A stretch of DNA of 60,000 nt from Nematostella vectensis (taxonomy: Eukaryota; Cnidaria; Anthozoa; Actiniaria; Edwardsiidae). Position 1 is the first letter of the stretch. Every line of letters begins with the position of its first letter. Position numbers and translations under genes: made by a program. The stretch spans positions 689,001 through 749,000 of the forward strand of contig NC_064044.1 of assembly GCF_932526225.1 (NCBI RefSeq), written 5' to 3'. Shown here piece by piece: positions 23,491 to 32,742 of this stretch. A model generated the notes under the pieces. That model ran no database searches, was not told the DNA's origin, and was given only the letters and a program-made list of their open reading frames with translations.

Positions 23491-23625
23491 ACATCTAAAA
23501 GTGCCGATCGGAGAGCTCTTGCGTGCTTTGCTTGGTGGGACTCTAGCGGATATGACGTCATGCAATCAAGAGCAAATATCGAATCACGCACGAGAGCGAA
23601 TTTTCAATACAAAAGTAGGACCGTG

Positions 23626-23810
23626 TGTGGGCATTGCCACCAGTTTACTTCCGGTCGGTTACGTAACAATATCCGATGATTTTTAACAGAAAACGCGAAA
23701 AATATTTCAAAATATTAAAACGATTGTGTCTATTGGAAGTTTCTTTCAGAATGTAATTGATAATTTAGAGCGGATGGCCTGTTAAATATCTCGGATTATA
23801 ATAGATTCTT
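23626..23810. mobile_element. MITE terminus, family 2 (CACCAGTTTACTTCCGGTCG)
   Basis: The segment starting GGCATTGCCACCAGTTTACTTC is repeated in inverted orientation at 36,165-36,346 over about 180 bp, including AACAGAAAACGCGAAAAATA and TATTGGAAGTTTCTTT. A short third terminus lies near 35,575-35,600. At 36.3 kb the element interrupts a LINE frame, which defines the end as ...CAATGCGGC. Confidence 0.75.
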
Positions 23811-24149
23811 TTGTCTAACCTTCCGAAACGGATAGCCAGGATTGATCTCTGATAAGGGGGGAAAATGCCGTTGATAAATCTTCAAAATTCTCTTTATTTT
23901 ACTGCCCATCCGAAAGCTAAATCCAAGTTTTCTGTTACGAACAATGTTTTTTTTCTTATTACCTAGCGTTATTTTTTCGTTATTTTATCGTTTTCTGATT
24001 AAAAAATCAGTGAGATGAAATTTGGAGTCGTTCGTGAGGTTTAGCGAGCTAGCGGAGGTCCAGCGATCACTGTTGGGAGTCAAATCAGGCATAAATTTGG
24101 ATCGAAGGGGGGGCGGGGGGGGGGGGGGGGCTTTCATAGACACCGAAAC

Positions 24150-24305
24150 GCGTTTCGCGTAGATTAATAATTGCTAATTATCAATCTACGTCGGGACCAC
24201 TTCGCGTAGATAAATAATTAGCAATTACTAATCTACGTCGGGACCACTTCGCTTAGATAAATAATTAGCAATGGTTAGCAATCATTGATCTACGGCGGGA
24301 CTGGG
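24150..24305. repeat. Three ~50-bp tandem palindromic units
   Basis: Units of the form CGCGTAGATAAATAATTAGC followed by ...ATCTACGTCGGGACCACTT recur at about 24,157, 24,202 and 24,250. Each is itself a dyad (GTAGAT...ATCTAC), so each could form a hairpin. They lie just outside the GC-rich Polinton-like element. Confidence 0.75.
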
Positions 24306-24390
24306 GCCTTTCATAGAAACGGGTGGGAACCTTGCAATTAGACCCCCGTCTGTCCTGCAGTATATGCACATGTGCATAGCATTCGAAGGA

Positions 24391-24641
24391 TGAAGTGCGG
24401 AAAAGATTAGTGCAGGTGGCTAAAGGTCGGCCATGCAAACACGTGTGGCCAGAGGTGCATGGACACCTACTGCAAGGTGCACCTCCAAAGGCTCCGTAAG
24501 GGCAGCCCCCTCCCCGTGCCGTGCAGGATCTGCGGCATAGAGACGCGGTTGTGCCGCCCCATGCGGAGCGAATCGTGTAGGGCAGAGGATGCGCGGCACC
24601 GAGAGGCGCGCTCGGGAATGGTTCGCACTCGTCCTGTCTGA
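24391..24641 (+). CDS. Possible small Cys-rich zinc-binding ORF of the Polinton-like element
   Basis: A plus-strand frame contains NTCGQRCMDTYCKVHLQRLR then VPCRICGIETRLC: paired cysteines and a CxxH-like pair that suggest a small zinc-binding fold. The frame has an ATG at 24,459; similarity may extend upstream to about 24,435, before which a stop is met. I associate such Cys/His small proteins with Polinton-like elements, but this assignment is weak and it could be a chance frame in GC-rich DNA. Confidence 0.35.
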
Positions 24642-24834
24642 TATCGCAGCCCGCGATACGGGCAGTTAGAGACTGGGTGGCACAAGACATACCCAAACAC
24701 TCGTCCCGCCGGCTGCGATACGGGCAGTTAGAGACTGGGTGGCACAAGGCATACCCAAATACCCGTCCTGTCTGATACCACAGGGCTGCGATACAGGCAA
24801 TTAGAGACTGGGTGGCACAAGGCATACCCAAACA
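24630..24834. repeat. Three ~72-bp direct repeats ending at the polymerase start codon
   Basis: Three copies of a unit containing GCGATACGGGCAGTTAGAGA, CTGGGTGGCACAAGGCATAC and CCAAACA. The last copy ends in CCCAAACATGG, so its final bases include the ATG at 24,834. They could be promoter or origin repeats of the element, or simple tandem duplications. Confidence 0.85.
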
Positions 24835-26660
24835 TGGACGCTTACATAGGGGAGAGTCTAAATAGCATGCCTGACAAAGAGGCGCCCGCCGTACTGGCAG
24901 GGCTGGTCCAGAACATCCTGGAAGAGGGCATCCCCGAGGATGCCAAGCGCAAGCTGCTTAAGCCGCTAATGCCGGCGAGCTCGCGGCCAGAGGAAGTCTG
25001 GCGCGAGTTCGACCCATTGCTGCTCGAACGGCGGCAAAAGGGCCCAGAGGGCTTAGACCCCGAGAAGTACTATTCTCTCTTCGTCGGCGGCGCCCATCTG
25101 CGGTTCCCAAGCGTGGATGCCACTCTTCGGGGCCAAGACATAAGCGCCGGTGTTTACCAGGAGATACGAGATCTTGGTGGAGCAGGTGTCATTGCTCTAA
25201 AGCCGGTTATGCGGGGGCCTGATATTATTGACGATGGCCCGGTGTGGTGGGTCTCGCACGAGCGAGAGTCTCTGCGAACAAACGCAATGTTTCCACCGGT
25301 GCTTGAGATGGTAGACCCCGACCGGCGTTACAGACTCTTTACGGTCGTTGGTAAGGCCCCCGCAGAGCCATTGGCGCCAATCACAGAGGAGGAAGGGCGC
25401 TCGGAGCACAAGATTGGTGGGTCATTAGTCAAAAGAGGGGACCAAATCGCAGTCGGCGCCCTGGAAGGCATCGATGCGGGTATTTGGGAGAAAGGACGAG
25501 AGTACCTCGTCTACGTGAGATTCGAGCTTCGCCCTTTACCTGAGCAAAATGGTGAGCCCGGGCCAATGTTTGAGCGAGGGGGGGGGGGGGGGGGTGACAC
25601 CTTCGCTAACTGTGTTGCGAGTTATGTTGCCGACTTCTTGAGGAATCGCGGCACCTCGCGCTCCCTCGGTCTAACCAAGACACGAGGCAAGATCCTCGAG
25701 CGATTTAACAAGATGCTGGCCACTACGGGATGCACCAAAGAAGACCTCTTTGAGATGGAAAAGAAGCTCGAGGTGAAGCTAGTAGCCGTGGACGCCCTGG
25801 GCAACGTTATGTGCGACTCTGGGAAGTACAAGACTAAGGCAAGGGTCACTATCCCTTGCCACAATAACCACGCCTGGGCGGAGCTTCCGACCGAACCACC
25901 TGCGATCACGAGCGTCCACGGCCTAGACTTCGAGGCTGAGGGGGAGCTTCGTTCGTTATGTCAGGAGAAGGCAGCGCTTCGCGCTACCAGTGCCGCCACA
26001 AAAACGCGCGAGGCAAAAGTGCGAGAGGTGCTCATTCGCTTTATAAACAGGGCGATCCCCAGAAGCACGAGGATCTGGCTGTGTGGGCGTGTTATAGTCA
26101 CGCACGAAGGCAAACTGTACCGATCGGGACAGGAACGGAGCGGCTATCGACAGGGCGTTTACAGACGAGACAGGATATGATCCTCAATGGCTCCCTGATG
26201 ATCACCCAGCCTACCAAGAGTACACCGAAGCTACGCACTCGATGGGCTGTGCAATAGGGTATCGCTTCAAGAAGTTGACCCAAAGAGAGAACATAAGGCC
26301 AACGCCCCTTTTAATGGACTCAACCTGCGCCGCCCGCCAGACGTCCCTGTATTTAAAAATACAGGGACGTCTGGCGAGCGGCGCAGGTTGAGTCCAAAGT
26401 GTGGAAATTGCAAGGAAAACTTAGGGGCGCAGCCTCATGCGCACATTGACATGCGTGCGGCGTACCTAGGATGCGAGGACAGTCTCTCCGGCGGCGCCTC
26501 GGACGCCATTGATTTGTTACGGAAATACGGCTTCCCTACGAACCTGTATCGTATCGCGGATGTTGTGGGACGGCCATTGAGCGAGGTTCTTCAACTAACC
26601 GGGGCCAATAAGTTGACCGAGTGGGAGTTCTCTGAGGCCTGCCACCCCTACACTTCCGGG
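24834..26660 (+). pseudogene. Candidate protein-primed DNA polymerase B, N-terminal portion, of the Polinton-like element
   Basis: The open frame 24,834-26,180 gives 448 residues. Its second half has GDTFANCVASYV, KEDLFEMEKKLEVKLV and CHNNHAWAELP, a pattern I associate with the region ahead of the catalytic core in Polinton and related viral PolB proteins. Similarity appears to continue past about 26,120 in a shifted frame (GYDPQWLPDDHPAYQEY), then again after the palindrome at 26,388-26,640 (AHIDMRAAYLGCED). The polymerase palm motifs are not seen: the gene is cut where the integrase begins on the other strand. A 17-G run at 25,577-25,593 lies in frame and may hide another error. The assignment is inferential. 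Confidence 0.5.
26316..26395. repeat. Near-perfect 80-bp palindrome within the polymerase remnant
   Basis: Two 39-bp arms (26,316-26,354 and 26,357-26,395) are reverse complements with one mismatch, around a 2-nt centre. The arms contain ACTCAACCTGCGCCGC and CCAGACGTCCCTGTA. It sits at the boundary between two frames of the polymerase remnant, about 250 bp from the integrase. Confidence 0.95.
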
Positions 26661-27182
26661 AGGGTAGGACAGCACTTGGAACAAAACGAGTACTGCGCAC
26701 GAAATAGGCGCTGTGCCAGCCAGCGATGGAAAGACTCGGCGAAAGCTTGGCTCCTGTGGTGCCCTGGCTCAGCCCGTCGGACCTCCACCCCGTGGTCTGT
26801 TAAGAGCTTTGTGGTAGCACCCTTGAACTCCGTGCTGTCATCAACCATGGGGACTTTAGGCCATGTGAGAGGTCCCTCTGCATAGATGTCAGCGAGTTCG
26901 CGGGAGACGACGGCCGCGCTCTTAGTCCTCAGTGGGCGGGTGGCTTTATATCGTGAAGCAAAGTCAACGACAGTCAGGGCATACTTGTACCCGCGGTCGG
27001 TTGGCATAGAATAGCAGGTCCGACTGGTGGATACGGTTTGGTATCTGCTCCGAGAAGTGGGCGTAGGTAGTCGGAGGAGGGGGTGTCTCTGTGTAGCCCC
27101 CGACGGGCTGCGAACTTACCCACTTGCGCACTCGATCTATGGAGGCTGAGCCCTTGGGAAGTTTGGCATGCAGAGCGGCCAC
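26648..27182 (-). pseudogene. Polinton/Maverick-type integrase (retroviral-like, DDE), frameshifted
   Basis: An RVE-family integrase core. The N-terminal part (27,182 to about 27,003) has PNRIHQSDLLF; the remainder (27,007 to 26,648) has YKYALTVVDFASRYK (first catalytic D), VDDSTEFKG (second D) and AESFHRWLAQRLF (catalytic E). The spacing fits D,D-35-E and the layout is typical of Polinton integrases, which insert the element into host chromosomes. A one-base shift near 27,005 splits the frame, and another near 26,690 scrambles the C-terminus. It faces the polymerase remnant tail to tail. Confidence 0.85.
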
Positions 27183-27540
27183 TCACTGGAAGCCACCTCT
27201 GGCGTAGTATATAGGATGAAGGAACGTATCGCGTTCTTCGTCAGGCATGCGCTTCGCCGCCATTACGTGTCGGCAATGTACTGCAACAGGTGTATCAGTC
27301 TCCAACAGGGGGTTGCCGTCTGCTCGGGTAGTGCCGGGGCGGTCTTTCTGAGGTCGGTAGGCCCTCGGAGAACGAAATTGGCGAACATCTTAACGCACTC
27401 CCTGTCTGCGCGCCACAACTCGAGGCTTCGGTTAGCAATGTCACATAACATAACCCACCCATCGACGACACCTTCGGTGTCACTCGCTTAGCAGCGGCTG
27501 CTACCTCGTGCATAGCACTCCACAACTGGTCTGCAATCAC

Positions 27541-27580
27541 CTTATACGTATACGTATACGTATACGTATACGTATACGCG
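27541..27580. repeat. (TACG/TATACG) simple repeat
   Basis: A run of TATACG hexamers (ACGTATACGTATACGTATAC) lies between the integrase side and the structural-gene side of the element. A short relative, TATACGTATACGT, occurs at 29,757-29,770 between other element genes. Confidence 0.9.
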
Positions 27581-27628
27581 CAGTATGGAAAAAGGCCGCC
27601 TAGATGCAGCGCCGGAACGGCAGCTGCA

Positions 27629-28054
27629 TCACAGCAAGCGGCTAGCTGTGTAGCCGATGGCGAGAGCGCCGGCGCCAATGTACGCCAACTCGGCGTTTTT
27701 CTGCGTTTTGCTGGGGATGTAGTAGTCGGACAGCTCAGGAGCCCGCATCGACTCCAGGGATTGTTTTGGTCGGGTCTGGTTGTAGAGTTTGAGCGCGTTG
27801 TAAGTGTCGGTGAAGTTTGGCTTTGCGAGGGCCCCTCTCTTGCGACTTTGCGCTTTCCAATCGAGGATATTTTGTCGCCGCTGTTGGTAGCGTCCATAGT
27901 CTTGTTAGTATTTCTCTAGGGCCTTGTCGTGCTTCTCCTTCTCAGCTAAGGCAGGGCTCTCATCGTTCGACAGGAACTTTGCGAGGTAGTTGCCACCAAC
28001 GAATGCAGTCGTGTTTAGGACGGCGCCACCAACCAAAATTGCGATTGAGGCCAT
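27629..28054 (-). pseudogene. Small coiled/membrane protein of the Polinton-like element, interrupted by a stop
   Basis: Frame 28,054-27,629 (about 141 residues) starts MASIAILVGGAVLNTTAFVG, a hydrophobic N-terminus. A charged middle follows (EKEKHDKALEKY), then LSDYYIPSKTQKNAEL and a second hydrophobic end AYIGAGALAIGYTASRLL. An in-frame TAA at 27,905-27,907 breaks it after residue 49; the frame is otherwise open on both sides. I recognise this as a family recurring beside the capsid and ATPase genes of similar elements in cnidarians. Its role is unknown; a virion or membrane role is inferred from two hydrophobic ends. Confidence 0.6.
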
Positions 28055-28131
28055 CGAGTAGTGTGTGTGTGCTTCGCACACTGTGTACGTGGACACGAGT
28101 CTAATACGTGGCCTACACGTGTAGTACACTA

Positions 28132-28383
28132 CTACATGGGCAGGATCTTCTGGTCCTCAAGGTAACCCTTCAAAGCGACAGCACCCGCAACAGCGGCAGT
28201 CATTTTTGCGTAGTTCATGGCGTTAGCGGAGAGGTCTTTGGTGAAGTCTTCGCGCAAGACCTTGCGCCCAACCCAGCCAATACCGGCGACGAGGTCGGTT
28301 ATGACTGCGGCGTCGGTGATGGTCTTTGAAATCTTGCTTCGCTGCGTCGTCGACAAAGGTACGCGTGTACGCATATGATGCAC
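28132..28383 (-). CDS. Small hydrophobic protein of the Polinton-like element
   Basis: An 83-residue open frame. The C-terminal half is NYAKMTAAVAGAVALKGYLE then DQKILP, a membrane segment followed by a short conserved-looking tail I have seen in companion proteins of such elements. The true start may be a later Met than the first. Lies 77 bp from the neighbouring small-protein gene on the same strand. Function unknown. Confidence 0.55.
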   Translation of the reverse strand: MHHMRTRVPLSTTQRSKISKTITDAAVITDLVAGIGWVGRKVLREDFTKDLSANAMNYAKMTAAVAGAVALKGYLEDQKILPM

Positions 28384-28426
28384 GGGCGTGCGGATATGGG
28401 AGGGGCTCTTTTGTTTAAATGTCTGC

Positions 28427-28789
28427 TTACTCCATGGCTAACAGCCGAGATTTGCATAGTCCGGGAGCGCGAAGCGCTGTCGCCGGAACGGCAAGCGGTC
28501 GATCCCTGATCTGCTGTGCACAGACACGAAGTGTCGGCGGAGTCACGTCGTCGGTACCTTCGGCGGCTCGCTGTTTAACAGCTGGTGTACGAGTGAACGC
28601 GGCAGCTAGCTCCCGCCTACGTGTGTAGAGGCCGATCAATGACACTAGAAGACCAGCGACCCCGATAACCGAGCTGGCCGACCAAGCAGAGTTGCTTTCC
28701 GGGACTGGTGTGTGTATGCCTTCGGCGCGCGCGCGCAAGCCCTCGCGTCCCTGCGACTCGCTAGCGACCGGCGACTCAACATGTTGCAC
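28427..28789 (-). CDS. Single-pass membrane protein of the Polinton-like element
   Basis: A 120-residue frame with one clear membrane segment, SSVIGVAGLLVSLIGLYTRR, followed by a basic, low-complexity tail. The segment near 28,482 that carries the GCCGGAACGGC motif lies in the poorly conserved tail. Same strand and close to the other small membrane proteins, suggesting a cluster. Function unknown. Confidence 0.5.
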   Translation of the reverse strand: MQHVESPVASESQGREGLRARAEGIHTPVPESNSAWSASSVIGVAGLLVSLIGLYTRRRELAAAFTRTPAVKQRAAEGTDDVTPPTLRVCAQQIRDRPLAVPATALRAPGLCKSRLLAME

Positions 28790-28809
28790 AGCTTTTTTAT
28801 TCGCTCTGT

Positions 28810-29084
28810 TTAGTTGGTTCTACTTTGCCAAGCGCCTACAGCTTCGACTCGTCCAGGGTGTTTAGGTCGGGTCGCGGTTGGCTCAGGGCTCGTGATTCTC
28901 TCCACCAACGCCGAAGGCGTACGTGCAGGTTCATGAGTAGTTTTTCGATGATGCTCATCATCAGCAGCTTCCGCTGACCCGTTTGCCGTTCCGGTAGGCT
29001 GAGCACTAGTACTTCCTTGAGGTTCCTCTATTTGTGATGCAACTCTTTGGTTAGTGAAGAAGTGGCAAGCTTTCAAATGAGCGT
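28810..29084 (-). CDS. Hypothetical hydrophilic ORF of the Polinton-like element
   Basis: An open frame rich in Ser, Thr, Pro, Glu and Ala (QIEEPQGSTSAQPTGTANGS). It has no recognised domain and overlaps, at its upstream side, the frameshifted tail of the next gene. It could be a linker-type virion protein or a chance frame in GC-rich DNA. Confidence 0.25.
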
Positions 29085-29672
29085 CTACTCTAAAGTCGTC
29101 ATGGCAGACTCGCCATCTGGAGAGTCCGCGACTGCTACCTCGTGTTGACACCGCGTGTCAGCGCTTGCCGTTAAGGCGGTGTTCACATGACGTGCTACGT
29201 GTAACGCCCCGACGGCTAAAGCCATCAAACGACCGCAGCGTAGAGACAGGCTCACACTGTGCGGAGCTTGTTGTTGATGATGTAGTCGGACACTAGGTCA
29301 TTGTGAAGATCGACCAAACTGTCTATCGGCAGCGCCATGCCTACTAGCTTTGCTCGTAAGCTTCAGAAAGCTGTCTGCCAGGGCGTCTGTAGTCCGGCTG
29401 GCTAGAGCGGTCTCGTATCGCTTCTCGTACTTCCTCACCTCCTCGGCGCTCATGCTTTTGACGTCGTCGTTAGTCAGGGCCTTGCCTACCATTTCTCTCG
29501 ACTTCCCCGAGGCTACGAGAATCGCGAGTTTCTCCCTCGCGTCTGCTATCTCAGTTTGCTCACCTCCGGTTGCCGTTCCGGCAGGCTGCGTCGAGCAGCC
29601 CAACGACTCGACGGCCGGGAGGCCGGCGGCGCTCTTCTCAAGAAGACTCTCAAAGTATTCGTCGCTCATCAT
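29085..29672 (-). pseudogene. Conserved Polinton-like element protein of unknown function, frameshifted
   Basis: The frame 29,672 to about 29,345 begins MMSDEYFESLLEKS and contains LVASGKSREMVGKALTNDDV then EEVRKYEKRYE, a helical, charged segment I associate with a recurring protein of cnidarian elements. Near 29,345 the similarity moves to another frame (LPIDSLVDLHNDL). After about 29,255 it moves to a third, which stays open to 29,085 and ends in a hydrophobic stretch (LMALAVGALHVA). Two frameshifts therefore break the gene. Function unknown; neighbour of the ATPase on the same strand. Confidence 0.55.
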
Positions 29673-29789
29673 GCACCCCTGCCGTGGCTAAGGTGCAACA
29701 CGTGTGTATATATTTATAATCACGTGCCTTGAGGGCGGTGTGATCAATGCGTATATGTATACGTATACGTGGGCGGTGATTTACTGCGC

Positions 29790-30428
29790 TTACTGTTCAA
29801 CTAGAGCGATGGTATAAGGGTGACGCAAGGAAAACTCTAACTTCGAGAACTTTTTCGTCTTGAGGGCCTTCATGTACTCTTTCATCTTCTCTTCTGAGAG
29901 CTCCGCGCCGTAGTCATGCAGGATAGCTTTCATGTCCGCCTTGCTCGGCGTATAGAAGACCACCAAGGCCGCGATGTTCTCACGGAACGGCTTCGTGATG
30001 CTGGTGAGCTGCTGCGTGATCACCCACACGCTAATACCCACGTGGCGCGCGCTAAACGCCAAGTTGACGAGCTGGTCAGAGCGCCTCTTTACGTCTTTCG
30101 AGGCCGCACAGTCGTCCAGTATGATTAGCGTATTAGTGCCTTCGAAGACAGCGGAGACAAGCCTCAGCAGTATGTCGGTCTGACCCGCCTCAGGTGTGAC
30201 GACAAACAGACGATTGTCGCCCTCGCCAAAGCCGTCGTATGTTTTGTTGTAGACAAAGGTAGGGCACATGAGTACGATGTAGTCAAACTTGCCCCGGAAA
30301 GAGCCGCACAGCCGGTCTACTATGAATCGGGTCTTCCCGCATGACGTCGGGCCCACGATGAGAGCGTTAAATGGGATGATTTTCGGGTCCATACCGCGCT
30401 GCGCCGGGAAAGCAAGCGCTTCGCGCAC
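29790..30428 (-). CDS. A32/FtsK-HerA-like genome-packaging ATPase, intact
   Basis: A 212-residue uninterrupted frame. Walker A is GPTSCGKTRF (P-loop), Walker B is TLIILDDCA, followed by a sensor-like VWVITQQLTS and an arginine-rich approach (SARHVG). This layout matches the small packaging ATPases of Polintons and other double-jelly-roll viruses, which pump DNA into the capsid. An internal Met at about 30,392 (MDPKIIPF) may be the true start. It lies 13 bp downstream of the capsid gene on the same strand, the usual capsid-ATPase neighbourhood. It is the longest element gene without any break. Confidence 0.85.
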   Translation of the reverse strand: MREALAFPAQRGMDPKIIPFNALIVGPTSCGKTRFIVDRLCGSFRGKFDYIVLMCPTFVYNKTYDGFGEGDNRLFVVTPEAGQTDILLRLVSAVFEGTNTLIILDDCAASKDVKRRSDQLVNLAFSARHVGISVWVITQQLTSITKPFRENIAALVVFYTPSKADMKAILHDYGAELSEEKMKEYMKALKTKKFSKLEFSLRHPYTIALVEQ

Positions 30429-30441
30429 TTCGTGTCTGTGC

Positions 30442-31708
30442 TCAGTATTGTATGGACTCTAGCTGTCCATTCATAAGGTTCATTTGGGCGTCGGCCACCA
30501 CAAACACGTGACAGTTTACGGTACCCTGGCCGCTTGCCGTGCGTTTTATCTCGATATGCACACCGTCGCGGGTATTGACCAATCGGAGACCGCCCCCATG
30601 GATAGCACTGTCGTCCGTCGTTCGAAGGTCGATCCACAGAGCAAACTTGTTATCGCCATAAAACGACTCGGGGCTGACTGCCGAGGCGGCAGGCGCTCCG
30701 CTGTGCCCCCCCCGGGGAGGGGCGGACGAACCGCCTTTTCGCCTCCCTCCAGAAATCCGTGGGGCGCAGTCCCTGGCTGAAGACCTTGTTTGGCATGCTG
30801 TCGATTGTAACGCGAACGCTCTTGATGTCGGGGTACACGAACTTCTCAGAGTCGCGAGACCCTTCCGTGTATGGCTCCACAAAGAGGAGCAACAGACCAC
30901 TCATAGACCTTCGCGGCAGGTTGACACTCTCGTTGATTATGCTGTCCGTCCCTTTGCTAATCACGAAGGTCTTGTGAAGGTTCACTTGCTCGTAGAAGGA
31001 CGTTGTGCCGTTTTGGTAGGCGGCGGCTGCAGACCGGGCGAGGTTGTCGTTCCTCAGGCTTTCGTATTCCAGCTCTAGATTTTTGATGCCATAGGATAAT
31101 TTGGTAACATCGCTTCCGACTACTACCTGGTCAACCGTTGCGAGCGTGATCTCGAAGAGCAGCGCCTCGGAGAGCGCCCTTGGGTACAGTACGCCGTGGT
31201 CCGTCAGCAGAGAATGGTCTAGCGGGATGGTGTACTTCGCCCCGTGGGCGGCGTTTAGAGCGTTCTCCTTGGCGTTACTAGTCGCTTTATCGCCAGCCTT
31301 GGAGCGAAGCTTGCGCATGTTTTCTGACTGTATGCCCTGCTCCAGGCGGTCCTCTCTCTCGACCTTGGACAGGTAAAGGTCCTCATACGTCTTGAAGACA
31401 TCGTAGAGGTTGGTGTCCTGAAGCGTTTCTCCTGCAAACGTGATTTTCAGGCTGCTCACGAGATTTCGGCCGATGTTGTTCACGACGGTATTATTTGCTT
31501 GGCCTGAGATGGAGATATCGAAACCGACCCTCAAGGAGCCAGGCACGAGCGTGACGCCTTCCGATAGCTTTAGGACTGCCACATATAGCGTCTCGCCGGG
31601 GGAAGCCGTCGACGGGTTGAGAGTGACCCGGTGAACAGTTCTCTCGGCTTTCAACCCCAGAGGAGTTCTGGGTGTCCGTTGGGGGTCAAGTTTATCGCTG
31701 ACTGACAT
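30442..31708 (-). pseudogene. Candidate major capsid protein of the Polinton-like element, one frameshift
   Basis: About 422 residues if the two frames are taken together: 31,708 to about 30,715 in one frame, then 30,715 to 30,442 in another. The shift is at a C8-G4 tract near 30,707-30,718. Seen: VTLNPSTASPGETLYVAV, LVPGSLRVGFDISISG, ADHG-like LLTDHGVLYPRA, SGLLLLFVEPYTEGSRDSEK and, after the shift, FALWIDLRTTDDS. The beta-rich pattern, family resemblance and position next to the packaging ATPase support a capsid role; the fold is inferred. It is shorter than typical Polinton major capsid proteins. Confidence 0.65.
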
Positions 31709-31792
31709 TCCTAGTAGTACGAAGTCACGTGGCTATCGTGCGGACTGTTAGACATCTCTAATATAGCGTAGCATGGGCTATGCGCACGCATC
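31709..31792. promoter_or_regulatory. Possible divergent promoter between capsid gene and opposite gene
   Basis: Only 84 bp separate the start of the capsid gene (minus) from the ATG at 31,793 (plus). The segment includes an AT-rich CTCTAATATAGCG in otherwise GC-rich DNA, which could act as a TATA-like element. Promoter function is inferred from the head-to-head layout alone. Confidence 0.35.
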
Positions 31793-32742
31793 ATGGATGT
31801 TGACGTTGACATTGACAATACCTTGCCGGGTGCGTCCGCCGATCGCGGAGCGGGGGACGACGAGACGACGCCCCTTATCCCGTTTGACCCCGACGGTCAA
31901 TGGCCGATGGGGAGTCGATCCCAATGACGAGCACGTCATCGCAGGGGGCCCGGACGCAAAGATCCGCTGAAACCTCGTTCACCACAGAGGGTGCAGCGAC
32001 AAGACTCGGTCTCGCGTCCCTCAGGGAGAAATACCCAGACCATAACGAAAATCTGATACGGTTCCAGTCAGACCGGAGGGGAAAGACGCTAATACAGCTT
32101 CGCAACCTCGACAAAGGAGGTTGGACTAAACCAAGACAGCTGTTCAATGAGAACGGGGGCGTTCGGCAGGACGCTGCAAAGCTGAAAGGCTTCAAGCTGG
32201 CGATGGGGTCTGTGGCAGAGATAGACGCGGCCATCCAGGAGAACACAGAACGAGTCCAACAGCTGCAAGGGGTGGTAACCACAGACAGGGAGACCATCGA
32301 CGACCCTAACACGTCAGAGAGTCGCCGCCAAGAGGCCCGTGAGCGCAACGAGGAGAGGCTATCCGAGATTGACGAACTAAAACGCGAAAACCGAGAGCTC
32401 GAGAACCGAATGCCGCTCAGAGAGCGCATCAAAGCCATCTTCAAAAAGGACGGCTTTACCGTCACCGCTATCGGGTTGGCCGTAGCGACGACGATCGCGG
32501 CCATTGTGACGTCGCTCGGCAAGTCGCTCTCCTCCGTGGCCAGAGGGGTCGGTAACGGGCTTAATGCTATCGGAAAGAAGCCAGGCGAGCTACTCCCTGG
32601 GCTAGTAGGCAGCATCGCGAACTTCGTGTTTAAGGCTGCAGGAGAAGCGGTAAAATTCCGTGGCGAAAATGCGTGGCTGCTCATTCTAGCCGTAGCCGCG
32701 TTCTTGGTTCGCCGAATGCAAAACAATCATCGGAACAAGTAA
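31793..32742 (+). pseudogene. Coiled-coil protein with C-terminal membrane segments, Polinton-like element
   Basis: The main frame is 31,900-32,742 (280 residues). An upstream ATG at 31,793 opens a different frame (DVDVDIDNTLPG) that ends at 31,927, so a frameshift near 31,900 is likely if that is the real start. The middle is a charged coiled coil (DELKRENRELENR). Then come MPLRERIKAIFKKDGFTVTA and hydrophobic segments GLAVATTIAAIVTSL, LLPGLVGSIANFVF and WLLILAVAAFLV. I associate this arrangement (coiled coil, 'ERIK..F...G.T', hydrophobic hairpin) with a recurring protein of cnidarian Polinton-like elements; a virion or membrane-active role is inferred. Its last 16 nt overlap the converging gene. 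Confidence 0.6.

Noticed and set aside
24265-24831. 188-codon minus-strand frame upstream of the polymerase remnant
   Set aside because: It runs antisense through the three direct repeats and the Cys-rich frame in GC-rich DNA and shows no domain; likely a shadow.
31875-32726. 283-codon minus-strand frame opposite the coiled-coil protein
   Set aside because: Serine-rich antisense shadow of the plus-strand coding frame, which has coiled-coil and membrane segments.
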